Notes under the pieces: generated by a model
Seen by the model: only the letters and a program-made list of their open reading frames with translations
What the model was told of the DNA's origin: nothing
The model's database searches: none
Program-made: the position numbers and the translations under genes
Shown: piece by piece, positions 1 to 7,008 of the stretch
Layout: the number at the start of each line of letters is the position of its first letter
Position numbering within the stretch: position 1 is the first letter of the stretch
NCBI GenBank assembly: GCA_937923365.1
Contig: CALAIJ010000040.1
Coordinates: 1-19,690, forward strand
DNA length: 19,690 bases
Direction of reading: 5' to 3'
Origin: an uncultured Sulfitobacter sp.
GTDB taxonomy: Bacteria; Pseudomonadota; Alphaproteobacteria; Rhodobacterales; Rhodobacteraceae

Positions 1-1
1 G

Positions 2-1267
2 CTGCGCAGGGCGCAAGAGACGGGCGCAAAAGAGGTGATTGCCACAGAACCCGGGGAGTGGCGTTTGATCGAAGCGCTGCGCGATGCGCCATTGGCGATC
101 AACGTCTTGCCCGACGACCGTTTCATCGCCAGTCACGCCGAATTCGAGGCATGGGCCGAAGGGCGCAAGCAATTGCGGATGGAATACTTCTACCGCGATA
201 TGAGACGCAAGACAGGCCTGATGATGGAAGGCGACACCCCCGCAGGCGACAAGTGGAACTATGACCACGACAACCGCAAACCCGCCAAGGGCGAGGTCAC
301 AGTCAAAGGGCCGCTGACCTTCACCCCTGACCCCGTCGTCCAAGAGGTTCTGGATCTTGTCGAAGCACGCTTTGGCGAGAACTTTGGCGATGTGCGCCCG
401 TTTGCCTTTGCCACAACGCGGGCGCAGGCGCTGGAGGCGCTCAACTTCTTTGTGGCCCATGCATTGCCCCGTTTCGGCGACTATCAGGATGCGATGTTGG
501 AGGGGGAGGATTTCCTCTATCATGCGGTGTTGTCGCCATATCTGAACATCGGATTGCTAGGCCCGTTAGAGATTTGTCAGGCGGTCGAAGCCGCGTGGAA
601 AAACGGCGATGTTCCCATCAATGCCGCCGAAGGGTTTATCCGTCAGATCATCGGCTGGCGTGAATATGTGCGGGGCATCTATTTCCTTGAAGGGCCGGAC
701 TATGCCAGCCGGAACGTCCTTAAGCAGACCAGAGATTTGCCAGCATTCTATTGGGGCAAGGAGACGCGGATGAATTGCGTCTCTCAGGCGGTCGACCAGA
801 CCCGCAGGCAGGCCTATGCGCATCATATCCAGCGGCTTATGGTGACGGGAAATTTCGCCCTGCTTGCTGGTATCAACCCGACCCAGGTGCATCAGTGGTA
901 TCTGGAGGTTTACGCAGATGCATTCGAGTGGGTCGAGGCGCCAAATACCGTCGGCATGAGCCAGTTTGCGGACGGCGGCATCATCGCGTCAAAGCCTTAT
1001 GTCTCGTCAGGGGCCTACATCAACCGGATGTCGGACTACTGCAAAGGGTGCCACTACAAGGTGAGTGCCAAGACGGGCGCGGAAGCCTGCCCCTTCAACC
1101 TGCTCTATTGGCATTTTCTGGACCGTCACCGCGAAAGGTTTTCGAACAATGCCCGCATGGGGAACATGTACCGAACGTGGGACCGCATGGAGGAAGGCCG
1201 ACGCGAGACGGTCTTGCGCGATGCGGACAAATGGCTGGCCAAGCTGGACGCAGGCGAGACCGTCTGA
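2..1267 (+). CDS. phrB: Iron-sulfur (6-4) photolyase / cryptochrome-photolyase-related protein, 5' partial
   Basis: The frame is open back to the left edge, so the start lies outside the window; 421 codons are visible. The family (FeS-BCP, photolyase-related; Agrobacterium PhrB is the best known) repairs (6-4) photoproducts in DNA with blue light, using FAD, a lumazine antenna and a 4Fe-4S cluster. Counting from the GTG at 35, cysteines sit at 248, 336, 339 and 352 (contexts RMNC, DYCKGC, ACPF). Their spacing of 88, 3 and 13 residues is the same as that of the PhrB cluster ligands as I recall them (350, 438, 441, 454). That offset implies roughly 90 N-terminal residues are missing, essentially the antenna-binding Rossmann domain. 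The helical FAD domain (IIGWREYVRG, MVTGNFALL, YLNIG) is complete. A convergent gene ends 20 bases downstream. Family assignment is firm; repair versus pure signalling function is inference. Confidence 0.93.
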   Translation: MRRAQETGAKEVIATEPGEWRLIEALRDAPLAINVLPDDRFIASHAEFEAWAEGRKQLRMEYFYRDMRRKTGLMMEGDTPAGDKWNYDHDNRKPAKGEVTVKGPLTFTPDPVVQEVLDLVEARFGENFGDVRPFAFATTRAQALEALNFFVAHALPRFGDYQDAMLEGEDFLYHAVLSPYLNIGLLGPLEICQAVEAAWKNGDVPINAAEGFIRQIIGWREYVRGIYFLEGPDYASRNVLKQTRDLPAFYWGKETRMNCVSQAVDQTRRQAYAHHIQRLMVTGNFALLAGINPTQVHQWYLEVYADAFEWVEAPNTVGMSQFADGGIIASKPYVSSGAYINRMSDYCKGCHYKVSAKTGAEACPFNLLYWHFLDRHRERFSNNARMGNMYRTWDRMEEGRRETVLRDADKWLAKLDAGETV

Positions 1268-1287
1268 CGGGTCGACCCCGCCTCATC

Positions 1288-1632
1288 CTAGTCGTGGGCG
1301 GCGCGGCTGTCAGGCGGGGCCTCATCGCGGTCGAACATGCCGTAGTTGCGGATCACATGGGCAATGCGCAGGTGGTAGTCGCTGAACACGCCCGCGCGCC
1401 CTTTTGATTGCGCGTCGCGGTGGGCAGGCAGTTGCCGCCAGCGTTCAATGGCGGCCTCATCCTCGAAGAATGACAGGGACAGGACCTTGTCGGGGTTGGT
1501 CAGGCTTTGGAACCGCTCGACCGAGATAAAGCCCTCCACCGCGTCCACCATTGGGCGCATGGTTGCGGCGATATCAAGATAGTCGTCCTTGCGGCCCGTG
1601 GCGGGGATGACTTCAAAGATGACGGCGATCAT
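1288..1632 (-). CDS. Antibiotic biosynthesis monooxygenase (ABM) domain protein
   Basis: This is a 114-aa single-domain protein. It opens with a beta strand (MIAVIFEVIP) followed by a helix (DYLDIAATMRPMVDAVEGF), a second strand (ISVERFQS) and the run LSLSFFEDEAAIERWRQLPAHRDAQ, which is the usual ABM ferredoxin-like dimeric alpha/beta-barrel pattern with a W and an H in the second helix. Members range from heme-degrading enzymes to quinol monooxygenases and many proteins of unknown substrate; nothing here fixes the substrate. The start is the ATG at 1630-1632, with GGAG eight bases upstream. It overlaps the stop of the NIPSNAP gene as ATGA, so the two are probably translationally coupled. A much longer in-frame extension through the NIPSNAP gene is a shadow. 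Confidence 0.85.
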   Translation of the reverse strand: MIAVIFEVIPATGRKDDYLDIAATMRPMVDAVEGFISVERFQSLTNPDKVLSLSFFEDEAAIERWRQLPAHRDAQSKGRAGVFSDYHLRIAHVIRNYGMFDRDEAPPDSRAAHD

Positions 1633-1952
1633 AGCGGTTCTCCATGTGGAGCAGAGGCGCATTTGAGAAACGTGCGGTCCTCGCGCAGCAGGAACTTTTC
1701 TGCCTGAGCAAACGCGTAGTTCTCGCGGCCCAGCGGATCGTCTGCCAGGCGCGCGCGGTAGGCTTCGTATGCGGCGAGTGAGGGGATATTGTAGATACCG
1801 TACGCCAGTGTCGATGATCCTTCGTGAGGCGCGTAATACCCCACAAGGTCGGCCCCGCAACGCGGGATGGCCTGACCCCAGTTGCGGGCGTATTGCGTGA
1901 ACTGTGCGTGTTTGGTCGGGTCGATCTGGTATCGGATGATGCAGGTCAGCAT
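1629..1952 (-). CDS. NIPSNAP family protein
   Basis: This is a 107-aa protein of the NIPSNAP family, a dimeric alpha/beta-barrel fold related to ABM. Typical features are the opening strand LTCIIRYQIDP, the helix with FTQYARNWGQAIPRCGADLVGYY, the APHEGSS turn, the strand TLAYGIYNIPSLAAYEAYR and the tail around REDRTFLK. Biochemical function in bacteria is unknown. It starts at ATG 1952 with a strong AAGGAG about nine bases upstream, directly beside the 19-bp palindrome at 1964-1982. It is first in a two-gene unit with the ABM gene (ATGA overlap) and is divergent from an ArsR-type regulator, which probably controls it. That regulation is inference from layout. Confidence 0.85.
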   Translation of the reverse strand: MLTCIIRYQIDPTKHAQFTQYARNWGQAIPRCGADLVGYYAPHEGSSTLAYGIYNIPSLAAYEAYRARLADDPLGRENYAFAQAEKFLLREDRTFLKCASAPHGEPL

Positions 1953-1963
1953 ATGGTCTCTCC

Positions 1964-1982
1964 TTCTGATATGGGATCAGAA
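1964..1982. promoter_or_regulatory. Perfect 7-5-7 inverted repeat, candidate operator between NIPSNAP and arsR-type genes
   Basis: The sequence TTCTGATATGGGATCAGAA has perfect seven-base arms (TTCTGAT / ATCAGAA) around ATGGG. It lies in the 72-base divergent spacer, 12 bases from the NIPSNAP start and 42 bases from the regulator start. An AT-rich dyad of this size is what ArsR dimers usually bind. A second, weaker dyad, CTTCG-n8-CGAAG, sits at 2006-2023 immediately before the regulator's ATG. Confidence 0.55.
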
Positions 1983-2024
1983 TAGGGCATTGTGAGGTGC
2001 GGATGCTTCGGCTACGGTCGAAGT

Positions 2025-2705
2025 ATGAAAGAAGGACCAGACATATCCCGCATCGCGGCATTGATCGGTGATCCGGCGCGCGCCAACATCCTTACCGCAC
2101 TGATGAGCGGCAAGGCCCTTACCGCGACGGAGCTTGCCGGAGAGGCCGGGGTCACCCTGCAAACCACCAGCGCGCATCTGGCCAAGCTGGAAGGCGCGGG
2201 GCTGATTTCGTTGCGCAAGTCCGGACGGCACAAGTATTTCACCCTTGGCGGCGATGACGTTGGTCACGTGCTTGAAGCACTGATGGGGCTTGCCGCAGGG
2301 GCGGGGCATTTGCGGATGCGCACCGGGCCCAAGGACAGCGCCCTGCGTGAAGCGCGCGTGTGCTACAACCACCTTGCAGGCGCACGCGGGGTCGCGCTCT
2401 TTCAAGGCCTCAAGGCAAGAGGGATGCTCACAGAGACCGAAAGCGTCGTTGCATTGACCCTCAAGGGCACCGCGTTCATGCAGGACTTTGGCGTTGATGT
2501 GGAAGGCTTGCAACGCAGCAAGGCGCCCCTGTGCAGACCTTGTTTGGATTGGAGCGTGCGGCAAACCCATCTGGCAGGCAGCGTCGGGCGCGCGATGTTG
2601 GCACGGATGGAGGCATTGGGTTGGTGCGCCCGCGTCACAGACACGCGGGTCATCCGGTTCACACCTCGCGGGCAAAGCGCGTTCGAGGCAACTTTCGGCG
2701 CCTAG
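2025..2705 (+). CDS. ArsR-type winged-helix transcriptional regulator with extended C-terminal domain
   Basis: This is a 226-aa DNA-binding regulator. Residues 6-75 form the ArsR winged helix (SRIAALIGDPARANILTAL, then ELAGEAGVTLQTTSAHLAKLEGAGLI as the helix-turn-helix, then a wing ending in KYFTL). The protein is about twice the length of a minimal ArsR. The second half carries CYNHLAG (C113) and a CRPCLDWS block (C170, C173), then RQTHLAG and GWCAR, a pattern I know from a family of ArsR-like regulators of unknown ligand. The CxxC could bind metal or sense redox state, but that is inference. I chose ATG 2025 because homologues begin near the ISRIAALIGDPAR helix; a GTG at 1992 would add 11 non-helical residues. 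There is no strong Shine-Dalgarno sequence before 2025. Its TAG stop interlocks with the stop of the convergent esterase gene. Confidence 0.85.
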   Translation: MKEGPDISRIAALIGDPARANILTALMSGKALTATELAGEAGVTLQTTSAHLAKLEGAGLISLRKSGRHKYFTLGGDDVGHVLEALMGLAAGAGHLRMRTGPKDSALREARVCYNHLAGARGVALFQGLKARGMLTETESVVALTLKGTAFMQDFGVDVEGLQRSKAPLCRPCLDWSVRQTHLAGSVGRAMLARMEALGWCARVTDTRVIRFTPRGQSAFEATFGA

Positions 2706-3502
2706 ATTTGGCCCGCAGCCTGCAGCCGCTCCATGCCGTAGCGCAGGTGTTCAGTGCGGAAGGAGTGACCTCCCTGAAACAGGCAGAACTCCAGCACCTC
2801 GCCGGCAACGTTGCGACGGTTGCGACAGTTCAATCCGCCGGTGATTGTGACCTCTGAGGGGCCAAAGCCGCCAAAAGTACGGTACATCGACAAGGCTTCC
2901 TGCACCTCGCCCTGTTTGGTCTCGCGGATCGGGCGGCCTGTCAGGGGAACGGTTTTGTCCGCATCGCCGTGGATGTGCACGATAGAGGATACCGGTTCGT
3001 TGCAAGTCTCGGGCGGTTTCAGCCAGTAGGTGCCCGACATCGGTACAAAGCCCGCGAACTGCGCCGGGTGCGAACAGGCAAGGTTCCAGACCAGCATGCC
3101 CCCCGCCGAGAAACCGCTGGCGATGATGCGGTTGGTATCTACCGGATAGCGTGTCGTGGTGTCTGCCAGCACCGCGTCGACATAAGCAAACTCTGCCGCG
3201 CCGGTACTGTCATAGGTGCTGGGGCCATAAGGCAAGTCCCAGCTGCCGTTCACGCCTTGCAGCGCGATCAGTGCCAGCCCCGCATCCGAGACCATCCGTC
3301 GCAATGAGCCATTACGCATCACGCCTTTGGCGGACCCACGGTATCCATGCGCCCAGACCAACGCGCCTACCGCTGTGGCACCGTCATGGCCTTCGGGCAT
3401 GGCAATCCGGTAGTGTCGGTCGCCCACCATGCAGTCGGTGTCAGGACCACAGGCAAGGGCGGGGCTGCTCAAAAGCAGCAGAAGGGGGAGGATGAAACGC
3501 AT
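2702..3502 (-). CDS. Secreted alpha/beta hydrolase, PHB-depolymerase / feruloyl-esterase-like (LpqC type)
   Basis: This 266-aa protein has a clear signal peptide (MRFILPLLLLLSSPALA, cleavage before CG). The alpha/beta-hydrolase triad is visible: nucleophile elbow GFSAGG with Ser132, Asp182 in HIHGDADKTVP, and His246 in QGGHSF. The oxyanion region is AHGYRG. This arrangement matches the COG3509/LpqC esterases, related to extracellular poly(3-hydroxybutyrate) depolymerases and CE1 feruloyl esterases. There is no separate substrate-binding domain, so the natural ester is unknown. Several cysteines (18, 24, 143, 167, 226, 240) fit periplasmic disulfides. It is the last gene of the nadE-led minus-strand series, 36 bases after the broken membrane gene. 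It ends in a four-base overlap (CTAG) with the regulator gene. Confidence 0.85.
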   Translation of the reverse strand: MRFILPLLLLLSSPALACGPDTDCMVGDRHYRIAMPEGHDGATAVGALVWAHGYRGSAKGVMRNGSLRRMVSDAGLALIALQGVNGSWDLPYGPSTYDSTGAAEFAYVDAVLADTTTRYPVDTNRIIASGFSAGGMLVWNLACSHPAQFAGFVPMSGTYWLKPPETCNEPVSSIVHIHGDADKTVPLTGRPIRETKQGEVQEALSMYRTFGGFGPSEVTITGGLNCRNRRNVAGEVLEFCLFQGGHSFRTEHLRYGMERLQAAGQI

Positions 3503-3538
3503 TCCGTCAACATGGCGTGGTGCGCGCGCAGGCTCAAG

Positions 3539-4101
3539 TCACATCCCTGTGCTTGCGTCGGTTTTTCCCTCTGGTCGGGCAGCGCTTTGAAAGCGGCGGG
3601 CGGCGGCGACCACCGAAGCAGCTCCCATGTCTTTGAGGATCATTTGCGGGATCAGGATATGATAGCCTGAGCGTTGCGTAGCGCGTATGGCCTTGTCATA
3701 TCTGCGCCGGGACAGCCCCGCAAAAAGGATGGTTGTGCGGGAAACCTTGATCCCGACATGCATCGTGTAGAATGGCCCGCTATCGATGGTGTCCTTGAAG
3801 GTGTCGAAATCGCTGATGTCGTCCCACGTCATGGGTGGGGCATAATAAGCCGAGATGCCGCCTTGATTCACGCGCAGTGCTATCGGACGAAAGATCGCGA
3901 TGCCAAAGAGGTATATTGCAAACCCCGCCATGAAAAGCGCCACCAAGGGCTCGAGTATCCAGCCAAGCCCAGTTGGCAGGCCAAAAAGACGCGCAGTGTA
4001 GCCGCGATGGCAAAGCCAAGAGCGATCAGGCCCACAAGCATCGCTTTTGAGCAGCAGGTTTTGACGATGACCGGTGTGGGCGGGCGCGCAGGTGGTTTCA
4101 T
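3539..4101 (-). pseudogene. Frameshifted small membrane protein, paralog of the gene at 4101-4661
   Basis: Two overlapping frames together make one protein. The first frame starts at ATG 4101 (MKPPARPPTP) and carries a hydrophobic helix (AMLVGLIALGFAIAATL). The second frame carries LPTGLGWILEPL, a second helix (ALFMAGFAIYLFGIAIF) and then RPIALRVNQGGISAYYAPPMTWDDI. They meet at a run of five A on the plus strand (3983-3987; TTTTT in the gene). One extra T there would join them in frame as RVFFGLPTG. The repaired protein would be 187 aa, beside a 186-aa intact paralog with the same order: helix, helix, RPIALRVN/HPVALRLN block, GYHILIP/GWDVLLP block. It may be a sequencing error in a homopolymer or a true inactivating deletion; C TTT TTG is not a canonical slippery site. 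If unrepaired, the distal part could only start at TTG 3946. Confidence 0.75.
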
Positions 4102-4661
4102 CAAGAAACCATTTGCCCGGTTCTCACCCGCCCTTCGTGCAGATCAGCCGCCAGATCGACCACTGCGTCAGGGTCATCCGTTTCAATCTGCGCCAGTGGC
4201 AGCAGGACATCCCATCCGTCTTGCTTGCCGCGCAAGGCGTTCAGCCAGCGTTGCATTGGTGAGTTGCGTTCCCACCAGCTTTCGCGATCAAAAAGCTGGA
4301 AGCCCAGGAAACGGGTTTCCACGGTATCATTTGTCGCGTCTGCGTCGTAGCGGCTGACCACGTGCATCCCCACCTTGCGGACCTCTCGCCATTCAAGCGG
4401 CGCCAGCGCGTATCCAGATGCACCATCCTTGTTCAGGCGCAAGGCCACAGGATGTGCCAGCGCCACGCCTGCCGCCCAGAACCCGATCGGTCCAAAGAAC
4501 GCCGCACAGATGCTCATCACCCAGGAGTTCACAGGAATATCGACGCCCACAACAAATTTCATCACTAATCCGTATGCCGTCAGCGCAAAGACCGTCAGAC
4601 AAGACAGGGCGGCCAGCACAAACTTCTTGCGCCTAACGCGGAAGGTCGCGCCTGACGTCAA
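4101..4661 (-). CDS. Small membrane protein with two N-terminal helices and a PH-like soluble domain, unknown function
   Basis: This 186-aa protein has a short basic start (RVRRKK) followed by two predicted membrane helices (about 14-37 and 46-68). A soluble part begins HPVALRLNKDGASGYALAPLEWREV. Two helices followed by 'short strand, N/D-x-x-G, then W-x-E/D-V/I' resembles the STM3941-like family of membrane-anchored PH-type domains; I hold that assignment loosely. The start appears to be TTG 4661, overlapping the nadE stop as TTGA. No ATG occurs before residue 34, inside the first helix, and no strong Shine-Dalgarno sequence is visible, so translation probably depends on coupling to nadE. 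Its own stop overlaps the next start as TGATG. Function is unknown. Confidence 0.7.
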   Translation of the reverse strand: MTSGATFRVRRKKFVLAALSCLTVFALTAYGLVMKFVVGVDIPVNSWVMSICAAFFGPIGFWAAGVALAHPVALRLNKDGASGYALAPLEWREVRKVGMHVVSRYDADATNDTVETRFLGFQLFDRESWWERNSPMQRWLNALRGKQDGWDVLLPLAQIETDDPDAVVDLAADLHEGRVRTGQMVS

Positions 4662-6316
4662 GAAGGATCACGCCAGCGGTTCACGATCGGATAGCGCCGA
4701 TCCAGCCAGAAGGCGCCTTTGGTCAAACGCGGGCCGGGGGCGGATTGGAAGCGCTTGTATTCGGAAATGTAGATCAGATGCTCTACCTTCTTGGCCATCG
4801 CGCGGTCAAAGCCCGCCGCGACGCAATCGGCAATCGAGCCGTTCTGGTCCACAAGGATGTCCAGCAGCGCGTCCAGCACCGGATAATCCGGCAGGCTGTC
4901 GCTGTCTTTCTGGTCGTCGCGCAATTCTGCTGTGGGCGGCTTGGTGATGATTGTCTCGGGGATCATCTCGCCTGCGGGGCCCATCATCCAGTCGCGGTGG
5001 TTTGCGTTGCGCCAGCGGCAGGTCTCAAACACGCGGGTCTTGTACATGTCCTTGATCGGATTGTAGCCACCCGACATGTCGCCGTAGATCGTCGCATAGC
5101 CCACCGCCACTTCGGATTTGTTGCCCGTGGTCAACAGCATCTCGCCAAACTTGTTGGAAAGCGCCATCAGCAGCAGGCCGCGCAGGCGGGACTGGATGTT
5201 TTCCTCGGTCAGGTCGGGCTCGGTGCCTTCAAACAAGGGCGCCAGCGTGTTGGTGATGGCGGCGCGCCCCTCGCTGATCGGTACATACTCGTAGCGGCAC
5301 CCAAGGGCCTTCGCCACCGCTTCGGCATCATCCAGCGAGGCTTGAGATGTGTATTCAGAGGGCAACATCACGCAGCGCACATTGTCCGCACCCAAGGCGT
5401 CCACCGCGATGGTCGCCACGATGGCAGAATCGATGCCGCCCGACAGGCCCAGCAGGACCTTTTTGAAGCCTGTTTTGCCCATGTAGTCGCGCAAGCCTTG
5501 CACCATCACGCGGTAATCTGCCTCCCACGCGTCGGGCATGGCGGCAAGTTCCTGCGGCACTACACGCCAGCCCGTGGCCCCGCGTTCCAGATCAACGTGG
5601 GTGATCACGCTATGAAAGGCGGGCAGTTGGAGCGCCAGCTCGCCTCCGGGGTTCAGCGCAAAGGAAGCGCCGTCAAAGACCTGATCGTCCTGACCGCCCA
5701 CCATGTTGAGATAGATCAGCGGCAGCCCAGTCTCGATCACCCGCGCGACCATATGGTTCATGCGGGTTTCCATCTTGTCGCGGTAGTAGGGGGAGCCATT
5801 GGGCACGAGCAGAAATTCCGCGCCTGTTTCCTCAAGGGTTTCGGCCACATCCGGATGCCAGGCATCCTCGCAAATGGGCGAGCCGATGCGGGTATTGCCC
5901 ACCGAGTAGGGCCCGCCCAAAGGACCACTGTCAAAGATGCGTACTTCGTCAAAGACCGTCTCGTTCGGGAGTTCGTGCTTCAGCACGCGGCTGGCGATTT
6001 TGCCGTTCTTCAGGATCAGGTAGGCGTTGAAAAGCGCGTCGCCTTCCGCCAATGGCGCACCAATCGCCAGTGCGGGCCCGTCCGCGCAATCGGTTGCCAA
6101 GGCTTCGATATGGGTCATTGCGTCCCGCTGGAAGGCAGGCTTCATCACCAGATCCTGCGCGTTGTACCCAGCAATGAACATCTCGGGCAGGGCCACCAGA
6201 TCGGCACCTGCCGCCTTGCCCTCGGCCCATGCCTCCCGCGCCAGATCAGCGTTGCCTGCCAGATCCCCCACAGTCGGGTTCAACTGGCCTAAAGTGATAC
6301 GGAAACGGTCTGCCAT
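4658..6316 (-). CDS. nadE: Glutamine-dependent NAD+ synthetase
   Basis: This 552-aa enzyme performs the last step of NAD+ synthesis: deamido-NAD+ plus ATP plus glutamine gives NAD+. Residues 5-260 are a nitrilase-type glutaminase domain with the catalytic triad Glu45 (LPEMF), Lys113 (LKHELPNE) and Cys149 (SPICEDAW). Residues 268-552 are the synthetase domain with the ATP-pyrophosphatase loop SGGIDS at 292-297 and the downstream blocks TTGNKSEVAVGYATIYGDM and NPIKDMYKT. The length is normal for the two-domain bacterial enzyme. The start at ATG 6316 fits the usual opening (RITLGQLNPTVGDL). It heads the minus-strand series; the stop codon overlaps the TTG start of the next gene. A 515-codon open frame on the opposite strand is a shadow. 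Confidence 0.97.
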   Translation of the reverse strand: MADRFRITLGQLNPTVGDLAGNADLAREAWAEGKAAGADLVALPEMFIAGYNAQDLVMKPAFQRDAMTHIEALATDCADGPALAIGAPLAEGDALFNAYLILKNGKIASRVLKHELPNETVFDEVRIFDSGPLGGPYSVGNTRIGSPICEDAWHPDVAETLEETGAEFLLVPNGSPYYRDKMETRMNHMVARVIETGLPLIYLNMVGGQDDQVFDGASFALNPGGELALQLPAFHSVITHVDLERGATGWRVVPQELAAMPDAWEADYRVMVQGLRDYMGKTGFKKVLLGLSGGIDSAIVATIAVDALGADNVRCVMLPSEYTSQASLDDAEAVAKALGCRYEYVPISEGRAAITNTLAPLFEGTEPDLTEENIQSRLRGLLLMALSNKFGEMLLTTGNKSEVAVGYATIYGDMSGGYNPIKDMYKTRVFETCRWRNANHRDWMMGPAGEMIPETIITKPPTAELRDDQKDSDSLPDYPVLDALLDILVDQNGSIADCVAAGFDRAMAKKVEHLIYISEYKRFQSAPGPRLTKGAFWLDRRYPIVNRWRDPS

Positions 6317-6425
6317 GGGGTGCGGCCCTTTGCGATTGTGTCTTAACAGGTGATGTAGCAGATCACGCGGTCAGGGAAAGCCCCCGAGGGTGGGGTGAAG
6401 CGCCAGACAGGCAGGCATGCGCTGG

Positions 6426-6448
6426 GTAAGGTGGGCATCTTGCCCACC
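6426..6448 (-). repeat. Hairpin repeat, copy 1 (downstream of the GFA gene)
   Basis: This 23-base element has perfect eight-base arms (GGTGGGCA / TGCCCACC) around three bases, starting eight bases after the stop of the minus-strand GFA gene. Read in the sense of that gene it ends in GATGCCCACCTTACC. The same 15 bases and an imperfect version of the hairpin recur at 16696-16718 just after gcvP; 21 of 23 bases agree. There is no T-run, so it is not a standard intrinsic terminator, but the position fits a 3'-end element. Most of the rest of the 139-base spacer before nadE is unassigned. Confidence 0.6.
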
Positions 6449-6455
6449 CCGCCTT

Positions 6456-6869
6456 TCAGGGCAGGCGTTCAAAGGTGGGGATGCCTTCGGCGATCAGGTG
6501 ATAGGGTTGGCTGTCTTCTGTATAGATTGCGATCTTTGGCCCGCCAAACCGATCAGGCTCATCCAGAGTGCCCACTTTGACGACGACCCGCATGCCATCG
6601 GGCAGTTCAGTGGTCAGATGCGTGCCGCAGGTGCTACAAAAGCGGCGACTGACGGGCGTGTCCAGATCGGATCGGGCAAAGGTCGCGGGGGTGCCTTTGG
6701 TCCAGACAAAGCCTTCAACGGGGAGAATCATAAAATAATTCGGACCCCCGCCTGAGATGTATTGGCATTCGCGGCAGTGGCATTGCGCCTTAAGCATCGG
6801 TGCTCCCGTTGCTGCATAGTGAACCGCGCCGCAGTAACAGCGGCCAGTGAATGTGGGGGTGTCGGTCAT
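6456..6869 (-). CDS. GFA family (glutathione-dependent formaldehyde-activating enzyme / CENP-V fold) zinc protein
   Basis: This 137-aa protein has the family's zinc-cysteine pattern complete: C11-x-C13 (GRCYCGAV), C30-x-C32-xx-C35 (QCHCREC) and C78-xx-C81 (RFCSTCG). The family is named for Gfa of Paracoccus, which was reported to help S-hydroxymethylglutathione formation, but most members have no proven substrate. FMILPVEGF and the closing strand IAIYTEDSQPYHLI are also typical. The start is ATG 6869 with AAAGGAAAG just upstream. It is divergent from the MORN gene and 139 bases upstream of nadE on the same strand, with a hairpin repeat between, so it is probably a separate transcript. Confidence 0.9.
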   Translation of the reverse strand: MTDTPTFTGRCYCGAVHYAATGAPMLKAQCHCRECQYISGGGPNYFMILPVEGFVWTKGTPATFARSDLDTPVSRRFCSTCGTHLTTELPDGMRVVVKVGTLDEPDRFGGPKIAIYTEDSQPYHLIAEGIPTFERLP

Positions 6870-6902
6870 GAGGGCTTTCCTTTCAGGGATCGTCGCAGCG
6901 TA

Positions 6903-6935
6903 GCGGGCGCCTCTTTGTGCGTCGAGAGGGCCCGC
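6903..6935. other. Strong inverted repeat in the divergent GFA / MORN spacer
   Basis: The arms are GCGGGC and CCTCT (6903-6908, 6910-6914), pairing with AGAGG and GCCCGC (6925-6929, 6930-6935). This gives eleven base pairs with one bulged G and a ten-base loop. It sits between divergent starts at 6869 and 7009, so in RNA it would form in the 5' leader of one of them; as DNA it could be an operator. No T-run follows on either strand. Confidence 0.45.
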
Positions 6936-7008
6936 GCCGAAAAGACCGTTGCCCCCTATCGCCCCACCGCCTAGTCTAGCAGCCGAGTGTTAACCCAAGG
7001 TCACGCCC

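Noticed and set aside
1288..2061. 257-codon minus-strand frame ending in the ABM domain
   Set aside because: Runs out of frame through the NIPSNAP gene and the divergent spacer; the ATG at 1632 has its own ribosome binding site.
3977..3992. Programmed -1 frameshift at the T5 run
   Set aside because: The zero-frame context GTC TTT TTG lacks the X XXY YYZ heptamer and I see no strong stem just downstream; a simple indel is more likely.
4745..6292. 515-codon open frame on the plus strand
   Set aside because: Lies wholly antisense to nadE, whose catalytic motifs are certain; the translation is His/Gln/Arg-rich, as expected of a GC-rich shadow frame.
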